NCBI GenBank assembly: GCA_002633005.1
Contig: NMRA01000404.1
Location: forward strand, 335,394 to 399,393
DNA from: Phoronis australis
Lineage: Eukaryota; Phoronida; Phoronidae
Direction of reading: 5' to 3'
Length of the DNA stretch: 64,000 bases
Positions within the stretch are counted from its first letter, which is position 1. Each line of letters starts with the position of its first letter. Positions 55,001 to 64,000 of the stretch are shown piece by piece. Both the position numbers and the translations under genes were made by a program. The notes under the pieces are model-generated. The model was not told where the DNA came from. It saw only the letters and a list, made by a program, of their open reading frames with translations, and ran no database searches.

Positions 55001-57110
55001 TATTCATTGCTGGCTTCTGAAAACATTTGCACTCACGAACACTCTAAGGCATTACAAATTGTATCTAATGAGACAGACTTTGTTTCAGTTTTATATAAGC
55101 ATAGGTTAGGGTGAGAATAATTCATTTTGAATCAGAACGCACAATAATAAACGTCAACGTGGCAACTCGCAATCCCGACTTAGACGAGTGCTGATCCGAC
55201 GAAGACTTCACAGGGCGATCGTTAGGTTTCACAGGCTATCAGTTCGGACAGGAATACGCTGATCAAGAAAATAGAGAGACTCCGTGAACGTGTACAGACA
55301 ACGGAACATATGGATAGTTCCGAATACCGTTTGAATGACTTGTCGTGGTGTCAGTGAGCTTACTGCACGATAATGGAAACGACCGACGCTTGCGTTTGCC
55401 GCCACGAAATTCCGCCAGTGAAACACCTTGGAGAAGGGCAGATGTATCACACGGACCATCCTGATTTTGAAACGCATCTAAACAGAGGTGTGCTTACAAC
55501 GTTTTTTAGGGCTGAGAAAAAGAACTGGTGAAAACACCCTACATCCAGAGGACCAAAAATAAACCTCACGAACGAGTCAGTTATCAAACTGGTTATATAA
55601 AACGTTATGTTCTCACGCCTTGAATTAAGTGCAATTGTTTTATGTTTTCGTGGCCAACTACAATTATCCATAGCTCCACAGTCAAAAACTGATCACCAAC
55701 CGATCCAACAAAATGCAGGCCACTGACGGACAGACAAGGAGATGTTTCACGGCCTCATACTTGGTATTAACGGCCTACTTTTCACTGCCGCGAGCCACTT
55801 CCGAAGCATTATGGGCTCTCGAGGAAACCGAAAAAACGATATACCCGCTTTCCTCGCAGCTTCATAGTTCGCACAAGCGGGAACCATACACCACATCATA
55901 GCGGCACTCACTCTGCAGAAGAACAACTGATGTCGCTGCGTCGTTTCTCACCTTCCTCACGGGTTAACACGACACCTCTCGGCGAGGTAAGATCGACCGT
56001 ATACGAGGTGATGTGGATATAGACCGAATAAGACGGTAAAAAAGACTAACTAAATCGGGTGGCATTCTCCTTTAAGAATTAAATTACGAGCCAAATTTTA
56101 CACCTTAAAAATCAAATCACGAGCGTAATTTACGCGATCGTAATTAACGACATTATGATTCGTAATTATGAGCGTAATTTTACGGTGACACATCCCTTAA
56201 ACGGCCCATCATAATAAACGTTCGGCTCACTTCTTGGAAAGTTAAAAATTTCTGCACTTTGAACCCCTGCCGTTTGCACAAGACTTTCCTCTAAAATCCA
56301 TCTGATAAACGGTGCATTTCTCTTTCAAAGACCCATATCTGAAACTGACATAAATAGCCTATAACCAGGGGATTTCCCGGAACTTAAAATCATTTTCAAA
56401 GTAGAATATTATACAAACCTTGGCAAAACATTTGATCTTCATTGAAAACACAAACTCTATCGTTGGGACACTTAAGACTACAGGGGGCCTTGTCGTCGCA
56501 CAAGGTTCCTTCATACCGGTGGGGACAACTACAACGAAGAGTGCTGTTGGAAAATGCAACACATTCGCCGCCATTGCTGCACTTAAGATTACAAGTAGTA
56601 TTACACAGTTCACCTCCCCAATATTTTTCGCACTCACATTTGTACACCACAGTGGCTTTATTATTGTACGTCAGTGTAAGGAACCTCTAGGCATTGTCCG
56701 TGTATACAAGGATAACCCCCACACAGCGGGTATCCAGACGTCAAGGCGTTCTGCGAGAAAACTTTACTCGGGCTCCGGGAAGAGTTTGCACCAAAGCTAC
56801 ACAGAGCCCCTCTCTTCGACGGTGAACAGATGCAGCGAAACGAACATCCATCTTCCAACAACACGCACGTGCCTCCATTCATACACCCCGGTGTTGAGCA
56901 TGGGTTGCCAAACAAGCACAACCTGCTCGTGTTCGTGGGGCGACCCACATCATTGGTAGCGCCAAAACGTATGTTCGTTTCACTTTCTTGATCTTTCACA
57001 GGGGATTGTCCATTTGTAGTGGTACCGCTTTTCGTTATACTATTATCTGCCGGCATAGTTTGCCGCCGTCTTTGCACGATTTCAACTTCTGTAGCTCTGA
57101 GAGGCGTGAC
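43090..57110 (-). CDS. EGF-like, single-span, TIR-domain receptor (four recognised exons, one frame break)
   Basis: Exons in transcript order: about 57110-56419 (EGF), 46224-46069 (membrane), 45330-45022 and 43514-43090 (TIR). Splice phases agree at every join (1, 1, 1). The EGF exon holds two full EGF-like modules and a third that is incomplete: CMNGGTC with CICSPSKRGALC, then CIHGQC with CECEKYWGGELC, CSNGGEC with CSCPHRYEGTLC, and CPNDRVC. The membrane exon encodes WIILACCLFVLLSCSMGFLA then RWMYRRR, a stop-transfer. The TIR domain shows box 1 YDAFVSYRG, box 2 RDFVPGRP (made across the splice), SEWCRLEYQKAQ and box 3 EDVFWK. TIR domains recruit MyD88-like adaptors. A 1-nt shift near 56676-56685 breaks the second EGF module, so the copy is either a pseudogene, an allele or an assembly error. 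The signal peptide exon was not found. The alternative acceptor at 45334 is also in phase. Confidence 0.72.
43750..43822 (+). tRNA. tRNA-like relic with perfect T arm
   Basis: GTGGG-TTCGAGT-CCCAC is a perfect T arm and TGGCCAAGTG resembles box A of a serine-type tRNA. Anticodon and acceptor stems pair poorly. It lies in the last intron of the TIR receptor, antisense to it. Confidence 0.4.
45654..45796. mobile_element. MITE-like element, copy 3, inverted (GGCGGAT ends)
   Basis: The interior is the reverse complement of the copies at 15500 and 37326 (CAGGATTTTGAGTTGGGGGC, TATTAGCCAGGATTTTG, CCCGTCAGACATT). Ends are TAGGGGCAGATCC and AATCCGCCATTG. It lies in the intron between the membrane and first TIR exon of the receptor gene. 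Confidence 0.75.
46390..46472. repeat. About 33-bp tandem repeat, cluster 1
   Basis: Three diverged units of TATCGATAGCATATCTAGAT followed by AATGAGTTGA. A second cluster of the same unit lies at 47358-47455, on the other side of a tRNA-like repeat and a MITE, suggesting one array split by insertions. Confidence 0.75.
46500..46920 (-). repeat. tRNA-headed repeat family, copy 1
   Basis: On the minus strand GGTGTAGTGGTAAAGTC and GGGTTCGAATACG are box A- and box B-like, followed by a palindrome of GTTATCTCAC type. Copies at about 57980-58296 and 59240-59575 share both the tRNA-like part and 200 bp beyond it, so the family is larger than a simple SINE. This copy has extra sequence inserted on its left flank. 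Confidence 0.7.
47226..47358. mobile_element. 130-bp MITE with nested inverted repeats
   Basis: TAGATTATTACAT at 47229 and its exact reverse complement ending at 47355 form the ends; inside, GTGGATTTTGGA and TCCAAAATCCAC form a second inverted pair, and GGGCTAACGCCCC a third. A diverged relative lies at 61595-61726. Confidence 0.8.
47358..47455. repeat. About 33-bp tandem repeat, cluster 2
   Basis: Three units of ATCGATAGCATATCTAGATA followed by ATGARTTG, matching the cluster at 46390-46472 across about 0.9 kb. Confidence 0.75.
48010..49075 (+). mobile_element. Penelope-like retroelement, decayed: RT C-terminal part and GIY-YIG endonuclease
   Basis: Across at least two frames the sequence reads GSPVSPVYMEEFELKA, then the RT core RCADDTFVV, then FTEERSTGDSLPSLGC, NVYKKPTHT and HKLGVIKSLDFRA, all in the order of Penelope-like RT. 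After a 4-N and poly-C patch at 48505-48525 comes RVKKHLHQHGVSTTFKP, then YESYIGETKQALKSRIYQH, a GIY-YIG nuclease core. Frameshifts and stops (for example after the RT core and after PTHT) make it dead. It lies in the 9.8-kb intron of the TIR receptor, antisense to it. Confidence 0.85.
48876..49392. repeat. 517-bp duplicated block, copy 1 (probable assembly artefact)
   Basis: This block ends exactly at the single N at 49393 and is repeated as 49394-49910, also 517 bp, with only a few substitutions. A duplication that begins and ends at an N is the pattern left by two overlapping contig ends that were joined and not merged. Confidence 0.85.
49078..51650 (+). mobile_element. Ty3/Gypsy LTR retrotransposon, decayed, integrase lying before RT/RNase H
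   Basis: From left to right: a linker with AVTTRAQAERQ typical of Gypsy spacers; integrase pieces EEPFERMEIDLIGPIAP and, out of frame, RVKFS and the SDRGT region near 50330-50400; the integrase C-terminus HKHYYDKKARD, VLELLSTDHSKLSLQWKGTY and KIFHANLLKAY up to 51047. Then FLGITGCHKKFVPNYTQINT, KKVMWTDSHNQAFKKLKQAL, HYFTKEKQCLAIVFAFKRFQ and VQTDQKPLVYF, which are the RT thumb and RNase H. Many stops and shifts show it is dead. Normal Gypsy order is RT, RNase H, integrase, so this copy is rearranged or made of two fragments. Confidence 0.85.
49394..49910. repeat. 517-bp duplicated block, copy 2 (probable assembly artefact)
   Basis: This is the second copy of 48876-49392, starting one base after the N. 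It joins without a break to the integrase part of the Gypsy relic. Confidence 0.85.
51652..52355 (+). mobile_element. Probable Gypsy LTR
   Basis: The stretch follows the RNase H relic. It has a TATA box (CTATAAATACCC at about 51975) and an AATAAA signal at about 52281, in the order expected of U3, R and U5. Possible ends are TGT near 51652 or 51710 and ACA near 52354. No second LTR was found, so exact ends are uncertain. Confidence 0.5.
52356..54136. other. Intronic sequence without a recognised gene
   Basis: This lies between the LTR and the TTAA element, inside the large receptor intron. A part near 52800-52900 resembles sequence near 9940-10000 and 36770-36840 (CCAACYAAACAG and GTAACGGA neighbourhoods), so it is probably dispersed repeat. 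A CAR/CAC triplet run lies at about 53876-53909. Confidence 0.45.
53876..53909. repeat. CAA/CAG/CAC triplet microsatellite
   Basis: Alternating AGCAACAACAGCAGCAGCAC and CACCACCACCA triplets. An open frame across it would give poly-Gln and poly-His, but no gene is supported. Confidence 0.9.
54141..56071. mobile_element. 1.93-kb TTAA-flanked DNA transposon, non-autonomous
   Basis: Perfect 15-bp terminal inverted repeats, AGGAGAATGCCACCC at 54141-54155 and its reverse complement at 56057-56071, are each flanked by TTAA (54137-54140 and 56072-56075). TTAA target duplication is the mark of piggyBac and Kolobok superfamilies. The inside has only short open frames, none with transposase features, so the copy depends on another element. 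It lies within the large intron of the TIR receptor, between the EGF exon and the membrane exon. Confidence 0.85.
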
Positions 57111-57118
57111 CAAACATA

Positions 57119-58296
57119 GGGGTAAGTGCCCGGTCACTAATGATGTCAGAGTATTCGTGGTTTAAGTTGCTTCTGTTTTCTGAGCATACATGTCAGAATC
57201 TTACATGGATGTTAGCCGTTACTACTGTCGACACCTCGTAATCAAATTGTAAAACTATTCCTAATAGTTGGTTAGTTGGCTGCCCCACCTGGTGGTCAAA
57301 TATTAAAGCTATCCAAGGTGACAGATAGTTGGTTAGTTGGTTGACATCCAACATCCAATAGCTGCCCCACCTGGTTGTCAAACGGCAAGACGGTGCAAAA
57401 GAATATATGGAGTGGAGTTTGGATGATGTCTCGGCCACAACAGGGGGCAATTAGTTTAATTGGACGAGAACCAACTACCAGTGTCTGTTGTATCAAAATA
57501 GTCCATTACATGCAGTATGCCCGTTATTTAGTTGATGGGGCCCAAGTACTCCTGTCCGTTGCATCAAATATAGTCATATACACAGAGTATGCCATTTATT
57601 TAGTAGATGGAGTGTTGGTACCCAAACTTTGTCTCAGTAACAAATATAAGAAAATGCCCGTTATTTAGTAGATGACGTAGGATCCGAGTTCAGACAACTG
57701 ACACTTCCTATATACAGTGCTGATCAAATCGAGCACCAAATGCAAAATTCGAGCCTGTGAACAGCAGAATGTTAATTGTTGTGCACAAATAAATACAGGG
57801 TATGTAGGTGCACAAGTCAACAGCTACTCCACCAACCTTGTGTGACATTAGAAAATTCAAAAATCAAATTGTCTCCATATCTTTTTTTTCTCCATATCTT
57901 GATGTGTTTTTCCTAAGCCATGTCGTGCGCATAAGTAAATGTTTCAAGTTCACAATTTTCATAACGATAACGAAATTTAAACCACAATATCAGCATCGAA
58001 TGCCAGATACAACCGTGTAATTACCCATAAAGTTATCTCACTAGTGAGATAACATTTTGACGGGAAAGCGAGGCCGGATTCGAACCCGAGCCTCAAGAGT
58101 TTCGAGTCGCCGACTTTACCACTACACCACTAAGCGGGTGACGTCATCGAACGTGAAAATAGAATACTTAAATGAGCACGCAACAATCGCATATTCAGCA
58201 AAGGGCATTGTACCGACATTTATACGCTATGAAAAATAAGACGCATAATTTCCATAAAAATGATATCTCCAATTTGAATGCGGGCATCCTGTCGTC
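57119..58296. repeat. 1.18-kb duplicated block, copy 1 (ends at N gap)
   Basis: This block matches 58369-59545 nearly base for base with scattered substitutions and 1-bp indels. It stops at the N gap, and its partner starts directly after the gap, again the pattern of unmerged contig ends or alleles. It contains one inverted 81-bp-family unit pair and one copy of the tRNA-headed repeat. Confidence 0.9.
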
Positions 58297-58368
58297 NNNN
58301 NNNNNNNNNNNNNNNNNNNNNNNNNNNNNNNNNNNNNNNNNNNNNNNNNNNNNNNNNNNNNNNNNNNN
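58297..58368. other. Assembly gap, 72 N
   Basis: The run of N separates two near-identical 1.18-kb blocks. If the blocks are one locus, the gap has no biological content. Confidence 0.99.
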
Positions 58369-59545
58369 GGGGTAAGTGCCCGGTCACTAATGATGTCAGA
58401 GTATTCGTGGTTTAAGTTGCTTCTGTTTTCTGAGCATACATGTCAGAATCTTACATGGATGTTAGCCGTTACTACTGTCGACACCTCGTAATCAAATTGT
58501 AAAACTATTCCTAATAGTTGGTTAGTTGGCTGCCCCACCTGGTGGTCAAATATTAAAGCTATCCAAGGTGACAGATAGTTGGTTAGTTGGTTGACATCCA
58601 ACATCCAATAGCTGCCCCACCTGGTTGTCAAACGGCAAGACGGTGCAAAAGAATATATGGAGTGGAATTTGGATGATGTCTCGGCCACAACAAGGGGCAA
58701 TTAGTTTAATTGGACGAGAACCAACTACCAGTGTCTGTTGTATCAAAATAGTCCATTACATGCAGTATGCCCGTTATTTAGTTGATGGGGCCCAAGTACT
58801 CCTGTCCGTTGCATCAAATATAGTCATATACACAGAGTATGCCCGTTATTTAGTAGATGGAGTGTTGGTACCCAAACTTTGTCTCAGTAACAAATACAAG
58901 AAAATGCCCATTATTTAGTAGATGACGTAGGATCCGAGTTCAGATAACTGACACTTCCTATATACAGTGCTGATCAAATCGAGCACCAAATGCAAAATTC
59001 GAGCCTGTGAACAGCAGAATGTTAATTGTTGTGCACAAATAAATACAGGGTATGTAGGTGCACAAGTCAACAGCTACTCCACCTACCTTGTGTGACATTA
59101 GAAAATTCAAAAATCAAATTGTCTCCATATCTTTTTTTCTCCATATCTTGATGTGTTTTTCCTAAGCCATGCCGTGCGCATAAATAAACGTTTCAAGTTC
59201 ACAATTATCATAACGATAACGAAATTTAAACCACAATATCAGCATCGAATGCCAGATACAACCGTGTAATTACCCATAAAGTTATCTCACTAGTGACATA
59301 ACATTTTGACGGGAAAGCGAGGCCGGATTCGAACCCGAGCCTCAAGAGTTTCGAGTCGCCGACTTTACCACTACACCACTAAGCGGGTGACGTCATCGAA
59401 CGTGAAAATAGAATACTTAAATGAGCACGCAACAATCGCATGTTCAGCAAAGGGCATTGTACCGACATTTATACGCTATGAAAAATAAGACGCATAATTT
59501 CCATAAAAATGATATCTCCAATTTGAATGCGGGCATCCTGTCGTC
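58369..59545. repeat. 1.18-kb duplicated block, copy 2 (starts at N gap)
   Basis: This is the second copy of 57119-58296. The few differences (for example a lost palindrome base near 59297) look like allelic variation. Confidence 0.9.
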
Positions 59546-60028
59546 TCAATCCTTTGACTTGAGCATTATAGTGAAATACAACCAAGTAAGGTTTTCGAAA
59601 TTGTTCAGAGATTCCAAATCTTCAATTTGGCTATCACCATATTTGCAATTTAGTGGCTTGAGTTTTAATAAAAACTAATGACAAGTGTAGTTTTGTTTGC
59701 TGTGAAATGTCAAGTGTAGCTGCCTGTAATCTGGAAAGTTCACAATTAACTGAGAACTAATTAAGTTTCGCTGGCAATCAAAATCTACCACTGTTTTGGT
59801 AGACAGGAGCATTAAAATGAAATAACACAAACTGGTTTGAAACATATTTAAACCCATCGTTCCTTTGGAAAGTGGCCCATGGTCAAGTTAAAAACAAATT
59901 AACTAGTTAGTCGTTTTGTGATATTTAAAATAACAAGTTAAAACTACTCCCCACAGTCTCAGCTGCAACTCCACTATTGCCAGAGGGAACAAACTTGGGA
60001 AAAAATAACAAGCATCATTGTTGAGACA

Positions 60029-60170
60029 GCAGTGCTAGCTATTTCCTTTCCACTTCATTAGCTCAGATCTACATCAATACAAAGGGCGTGCTGAATAGGC
60101 ATCATAACAGTTGTCTAGGGCTTAGGGAATCTGAGAAGCGACCAGTGTAAGCGAAAAATTCTCCACATGA
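60029..60170. repeat. Dispersed repeat, copy 2 of a 145-bp pair
   Basis: This stretch matches 36567-36710 with small indels (GTGCTGAATAGGCATC against GTGATGATAGGCATC). No coding capacity. Confidence 0.75.
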
Positions 60171-60480
60171 ACTCATCAACTGTAGCAGCCAAGGACTGCT
60201 TCTCATTTTAAAATCATTTGAAAATGCCAAAAAAGCAAAATAGTTTGTATTTGATAGTGATTTTATTTTGGTTTTAAAACTGTTTCACTTTCAATTTTTT
60301 AATTGTTTAATAGCTGATATTTTCACAAACACCTGATATTTTTAATATTTTCCATTTTAATACAAAATATTTGCAAAATCGTTTTCTAAGATTTTCTTTT
60401 TGAACATGTTTTACTTTTCAAATAAATTTCTTTTCCTTTAAAAATATATTGCGTTCTTAGCAATCAAATTAAAATTTGCT

Positions 60481-61110
60481 ATTGGATATTGGATGTCAAC
60501 CAACTAACCAACTATCTGTCCCTTTGTATAGCGTCATGATTTGGCAAACAGGTGGGGCAGGTATTGGATGTTAGATGTCAACCAACTAACTACATCTTAG
60601 CTGTATCTGCCAGTGATCGTTTGACCACCAGATGGAGTAGCTATTGGATGTTGGATGTCAACCAACTAACCAACTCTCTGTCCCTTTGTATAGCTTCATG
60701 ATTTGACCACCAGGTGGGGCAGCTGTAAGATGTTGGATATCAACCAACTAACTACATCATAGGTGTATCTGCCAGTGATAGTTTGTCCAGCAGGTGGAGC
60801 AGCTATTAGGTGTTGGATGTCAACCAACTAACCAATTATCTGTCCCTTCGTACAGCTTCATGATTTGACCACTAGGTGTAGCAGGTATTGGATGTTGGAT
60901 GTCAACCAACTAACTATCTGTCCCTTAGTATAGCTTCAAGATTTGACCACCAGGTGGGGCAGATATTGGATGTTGGATGTGAAACAACTAACCAAATATC
61001 TTTCCCTTTATAGCTTCACGAAGCTTTGTTGGATGTCAACCAACCACAAGGTGGAGTATGCTCGCTGGCTGTCATCCAAGTAAGGTGTACACCTAACTAG
61101 TTGGTTGACA
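60481..61110. repeat. 81-bp tandem repeat, 7 to 8 units, with CCACCAGGTGG core
   Basis: Units of about 80-84 bp each hold TTGGATGTTGGATGTCAACC, AACTAACYAACT and TTTGACCACCAGGTGGGGCA. Two units of the same family lie inverted at about 57258-57378 and again in the duplicate at 58510-58630. Units alternate between two subtypes (TGTCCCTTTGTATAG and CATCTTAGCTGTATCTGCC), so the true higher-order period may be about 163 bp. Confidence 0.9.
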
Positions 61111-61594
61111 ACCATGTAAGAATCTGACATACCTCAGAGCGCCACCTCTTAGCTTTGTAAAATATCAATAAATCTTAAAACCGGAAGAAAGTGACATGGG
61201 TCGCTGCAGTTTGTGACGAAAAAATCGATGAATATTTAAAAATATGTTCAACAAGAAGAGAGTACTAAGTATACATTATTGCATGGCGAAGTCGTTAGGT
61301 CCCGTAATCTTGACCCCCGGCCGATAGGCTAGCTTGCAAAACATCTTATCATGCTGAGCTTGCACCGTGAAAATATCGTCTGCTAAAGTATGTTACTACT
61401 GATTACTGAGTATAAAGTCAAAGATTCCCGAAGACTTGTTACCCACATTTAAACTCGAGATCACGATTTACAAGTAAGGTCCATTTTTCTAGATATAGCT
61501 TCTGCTTTCGTCTGTGTCCCTCACGACCTTCTACTCCTCGAAAAAGCCATTGAGATTGATTCATTGCAATGTTTATCGTTCAGTATGTGGTACA

Positions 61595-61726
61595 AATAGA
61601 TTATTACTTTGCGTGTTCCCTGTCGTTATCCCCCTCATCTAGAGCCCTCGTGGATTGTATAAAAGTCTCCAAAATCCACGAGGTCTCTATATTACGGGGG
61701 ACAACGACTTTGGCATGTAATTTATA
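61595..61726. mobile_element. Relative of the 130-bp MITE, diverged
   Basis: TAGATTATTAC at the left and CATGTAATTTA at the right, with CTCGTGGATT and AATCCACGAG inside, mirror the element at 47226-47358. The flank GCAATGTTTATCGTTCAGTA is shared as well, so the repeat extends beyond the visible inverted ends. Confidence 0.65.
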
Positions 61727-61989
61727 TTTATTTTAAAGCATCGAAGAATATACAAAGAATGTGACTGTACTTTATATTTTAGCTGGATTGGCGTGAGCTT
61801 TCTTACATATTTTGACGATTTTCATTGTCCATGGTGGTAACATTGGTGGTCACCACATTTACAGTTTGGAGAGACATTATTAAAGTTGTACCTAAACTTG
61901 TCGGTGTTGAGGAAAAGACCGCATCTCAATCGGTACAATGCTACTCCGTTTTAGCGAGGCAACAAGAACTGTGTCAGAGAAACTGAGTT

Positions 61990-64000
61990 GTCAAAATCTT
62001 AAAAAAACAAAAAAATTTTTAGTTGTGAATGTGTTGCTTTCCTTAACAGAGACTGGAAGAGAATTCCAGTTGTTGATGCACGACAACACTGTAGACATTC
62101 TGAATGCGTGGCTGAACGACGGAGAAATTGCATATGGATCACAAACCAGCCTCGTTAAGTATCAAATAATTTTGTAGCAGAGAAATTGTTGACATTGCTT
62201 AGTACTTTGAAACTATAAAGGTGGCCATGAGAAGATTGCGTCGAGCAGACAGTTTGGGCCACTTGAGATTATACAAAACCTTTACATTATTGGATCTCCT
62301 GTAAGCTCCAGTTATAAGTATGGTAAGGTAGTTTTATACTGAAATTTCTCCAAATGCTGGAGTGCAACAATGTTGGCAGACTGGTATGTAATAGCACAGT
62401 AATCGATGTGTGGAAGTATAAAGGATTTGGACAGGGCTTCTAAATGTGTAGAATTCAGATGCTGAGAGACAAGCTTAAGTGTATTGATTAGTTTTTACCG
62501 AAAGTAAAATGTGAAGGAAAGTTTTTCATATAACAGTAACTGATTTCTAAGATTGGTTCTATCATTAAGTTTGAGGTCATAGGATGGGATCACACAGAAA
62601 GGGGAGAATTATTAGATTTGGAGAAGGTGAGGTCAACGCTTTTTTTCTGGTTTAGACCACATTATCCATTCTTTTGACCAAGAGCTGAGTTTGTTCAAGT
62701 CGTGTTGTAGCTGCAAAAACTCTCAGAGCTGCCTCCTGCAAAAAGGTAAAAAGTGCCGTGTCACCTGCATAAAGGTGAGTGCTACATGACAGAATTTCAG
62801 GAAGATCATTAAATATAGACAAAGAAGAGAAGAGGGCCTAAAACGCCACCTTGCGGTACACCTGCCTTTACAAACCCAGGAGGCGATGATGTTGAAAGAG
62901 CACCGTCGACACGAACGCTGTATGTACGATCAGACAGATATGACGTGATCATATTTAGAAGATTTCAAGTATTACCATGGGCTCGGATTTGTGGAGTAGG
63001 TCATGAGGGACACAATCGAAAGCAGTGGCTATATCTAGAAAGATCCGGATTTGACACTCGCATCATTTTCAAGATGTAAATGAACTTTGGAGTCTTTTTT
63101 GTGAATGGGGACCATAATTTCATATTTCCAAGAAGACTGATGCACACCTAGTTGAAGAAGTTTGTTTAATAGGTTGGTTAAAGGCATCGTAATTTCCTTG
63201 GCAATCATTTTGTTGGTGATAAAAGCTGTGCCATCATTCTTATTGGGGTCAGTTTTGTGGAGATACTTGCGAACGTCGGTTTGATTAGCCAGGCTACCAG
63301 ACAGTTGATCGAAATGGAGAAAGGGAACGTTACCTTCATCAGTTGGTGTAATGTGGCTTTTGTTCGTGAAAAACTTGACGGACAGGTTATTTTTGTCATT
63401 GCTACTTGACGCTAGGTTACCATTGTGGTTGATAACTGAGTAAGAGAATTGTTATTGACAACCGCGGAATTCATTGATAATATTTTTGGAGTTCTTGCTT
63501 CCATTGTTAGTTTTTGAAAACAAAACTTTTGACGGTGATCAGCTCTTGCTTCATTTATTAAATTCTCTGAGTAGAGTGACTGCTTCTTGTATCTGTTGGA
63601 GATTATAGTGTTGTTTGATCTTCTCGCCGAGTTTATTTCTTGTGCGGATTGCCCGTTTGATATTATTGTTGAACCATGACTGGCTGTTGTGTTTAATTAC
63701 ATTTTAGTTGATGGGATGTTGTTTTTTTAAAATGTCATAAAGGGTACTATTGAATAGTGAAACAGTGTCAGCTATGCCACCTGGAGATGATATCCTGGAG
63801 TGGTTTAACGGTGTCGATTTGATCATATTTCCATGTAGTTGGTGTGACGTCTTATTTCGTAACTGGTTTGTTAAATGTTAAAGTGGTTTCAACTGCGTGG
63901 TTATAAGAATTGCCAACAGGAGGTAGTACTGAACATGATTCAATGATACCCAAATTGTTTGTATTGAAGAGATCAATAGATAGTTGAGAAATGACGAGCT
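61990..64000 (-). mobile_element. Non-LTR (LINE) retrotransposon, decayed, truncated by window edge
   Basis: On the minus strand the frame pieces read, in order: WFNNNIKRAIRTRNKLGEKI near 63660; YLHKTDPNKNDGTAFITNKM and TMPLTNLLNKLLQLGVHQSS near 63150-63260; ATAFDCVPHDLL near 63020; [20 protein letters not shown] near 62790; and WNSLPVSVKESNTFTTKNFF near 62030. This is the RT of a Jockey/CR1-like LINE. The usual YADD site reads YAGD, so a catalytic Asp is lost, and stops are frequent. The endonuclease part lies mostly beyond the window. Confidence 0.85.

Noticed and set aside
54264-55901. Short open frames inside the TTAA element considered as transposase
   Set aside because: None exceeds about 85 codons and none shows a DDE/DDD pattern or zinc ribbon; the element is judged non-autonomous.
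56420-56959. 179-codon plus-strand open frame
   Set aside because: It is the antisense shadow of the EGF exon, whose Cys/Gly pattern on the minus strand is clear.
61938-62177. 79-codon plus-strand open frame
   Set aside because: The minus strand of the same interval reads as the C-terminal end of a LINE RT (WNSLP motif), which explains it.

Overview
This is nuclear DNA of an invertebrate animal. Genes are split by GT-AG introns, introns carry many minisatellites, and three retroelement classes plus several MITE or SINE-like families are present. Protein similarity and a TIR-type receptor gene fit an invertebrate deuterostome such as a lancelet or acorn worm, but I cannot fix the species. There are no operons, CRISPR arrays or rRNA genes.

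Layout. (1) Positions 1-6030, plus strand: the last four coding exons and 3' UTR of membralin (TMEM259). (2) 8052-19993, plus strand: a complete 12-exon major facilitator transporter of the oxalate/formate antiporter (OFA) type. (3) 22359-34883, minus strand: a complete 17-exon DLGAP5/HURP gene, a mitotic spindle microtubule stabiliser. It is convergent with the transporter. (4) About 35000-43000: no host gene seen; short inverted-repeat elements, a 432-bp repeat with nuclear-receptor-like motifs and an 11-copy, 80-bp satellite with a hairpin in each unit. (5) 43090 to about 57110, minus strand: a receptor gene predicted to have extracellular EGF-like modules, one membrane span and a cytoplasmic TIR domain. 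One frame break lies in the EGF exon. Its 9.8-kb intron holds a decayed Penelope-like element, a decayed Ty3/Gypsy element with LTR, and a 1.93-kb TTAA-flanked element with perfect terminal repeats. (6) 57119-61130: a duplicated block either side of an N gap (probably unmerged haplotypes) and an 81-bp repeat array. (7) About 61990-64000, minus strand: a decayed non-LTR retrotransposon running off the window.

The four host genes have unrelated jobs: ER membrane quality control, small-anion transport, spindle assembly and probable innate immune signalling. All exon joins were made by hand from GT-AG sites and reading phase. For the transporter and DLGAP5 the joined lengths are exact multiples of three with no internal stop, which is strong internal support. 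The most interesting item is the EGF-TM-TIR receptor. The most clear-cut undescribed-looking mobile element is the TTAA-flanked one at 54141-56071. Two duplications at N positions should be treated as assembly artefacts first.
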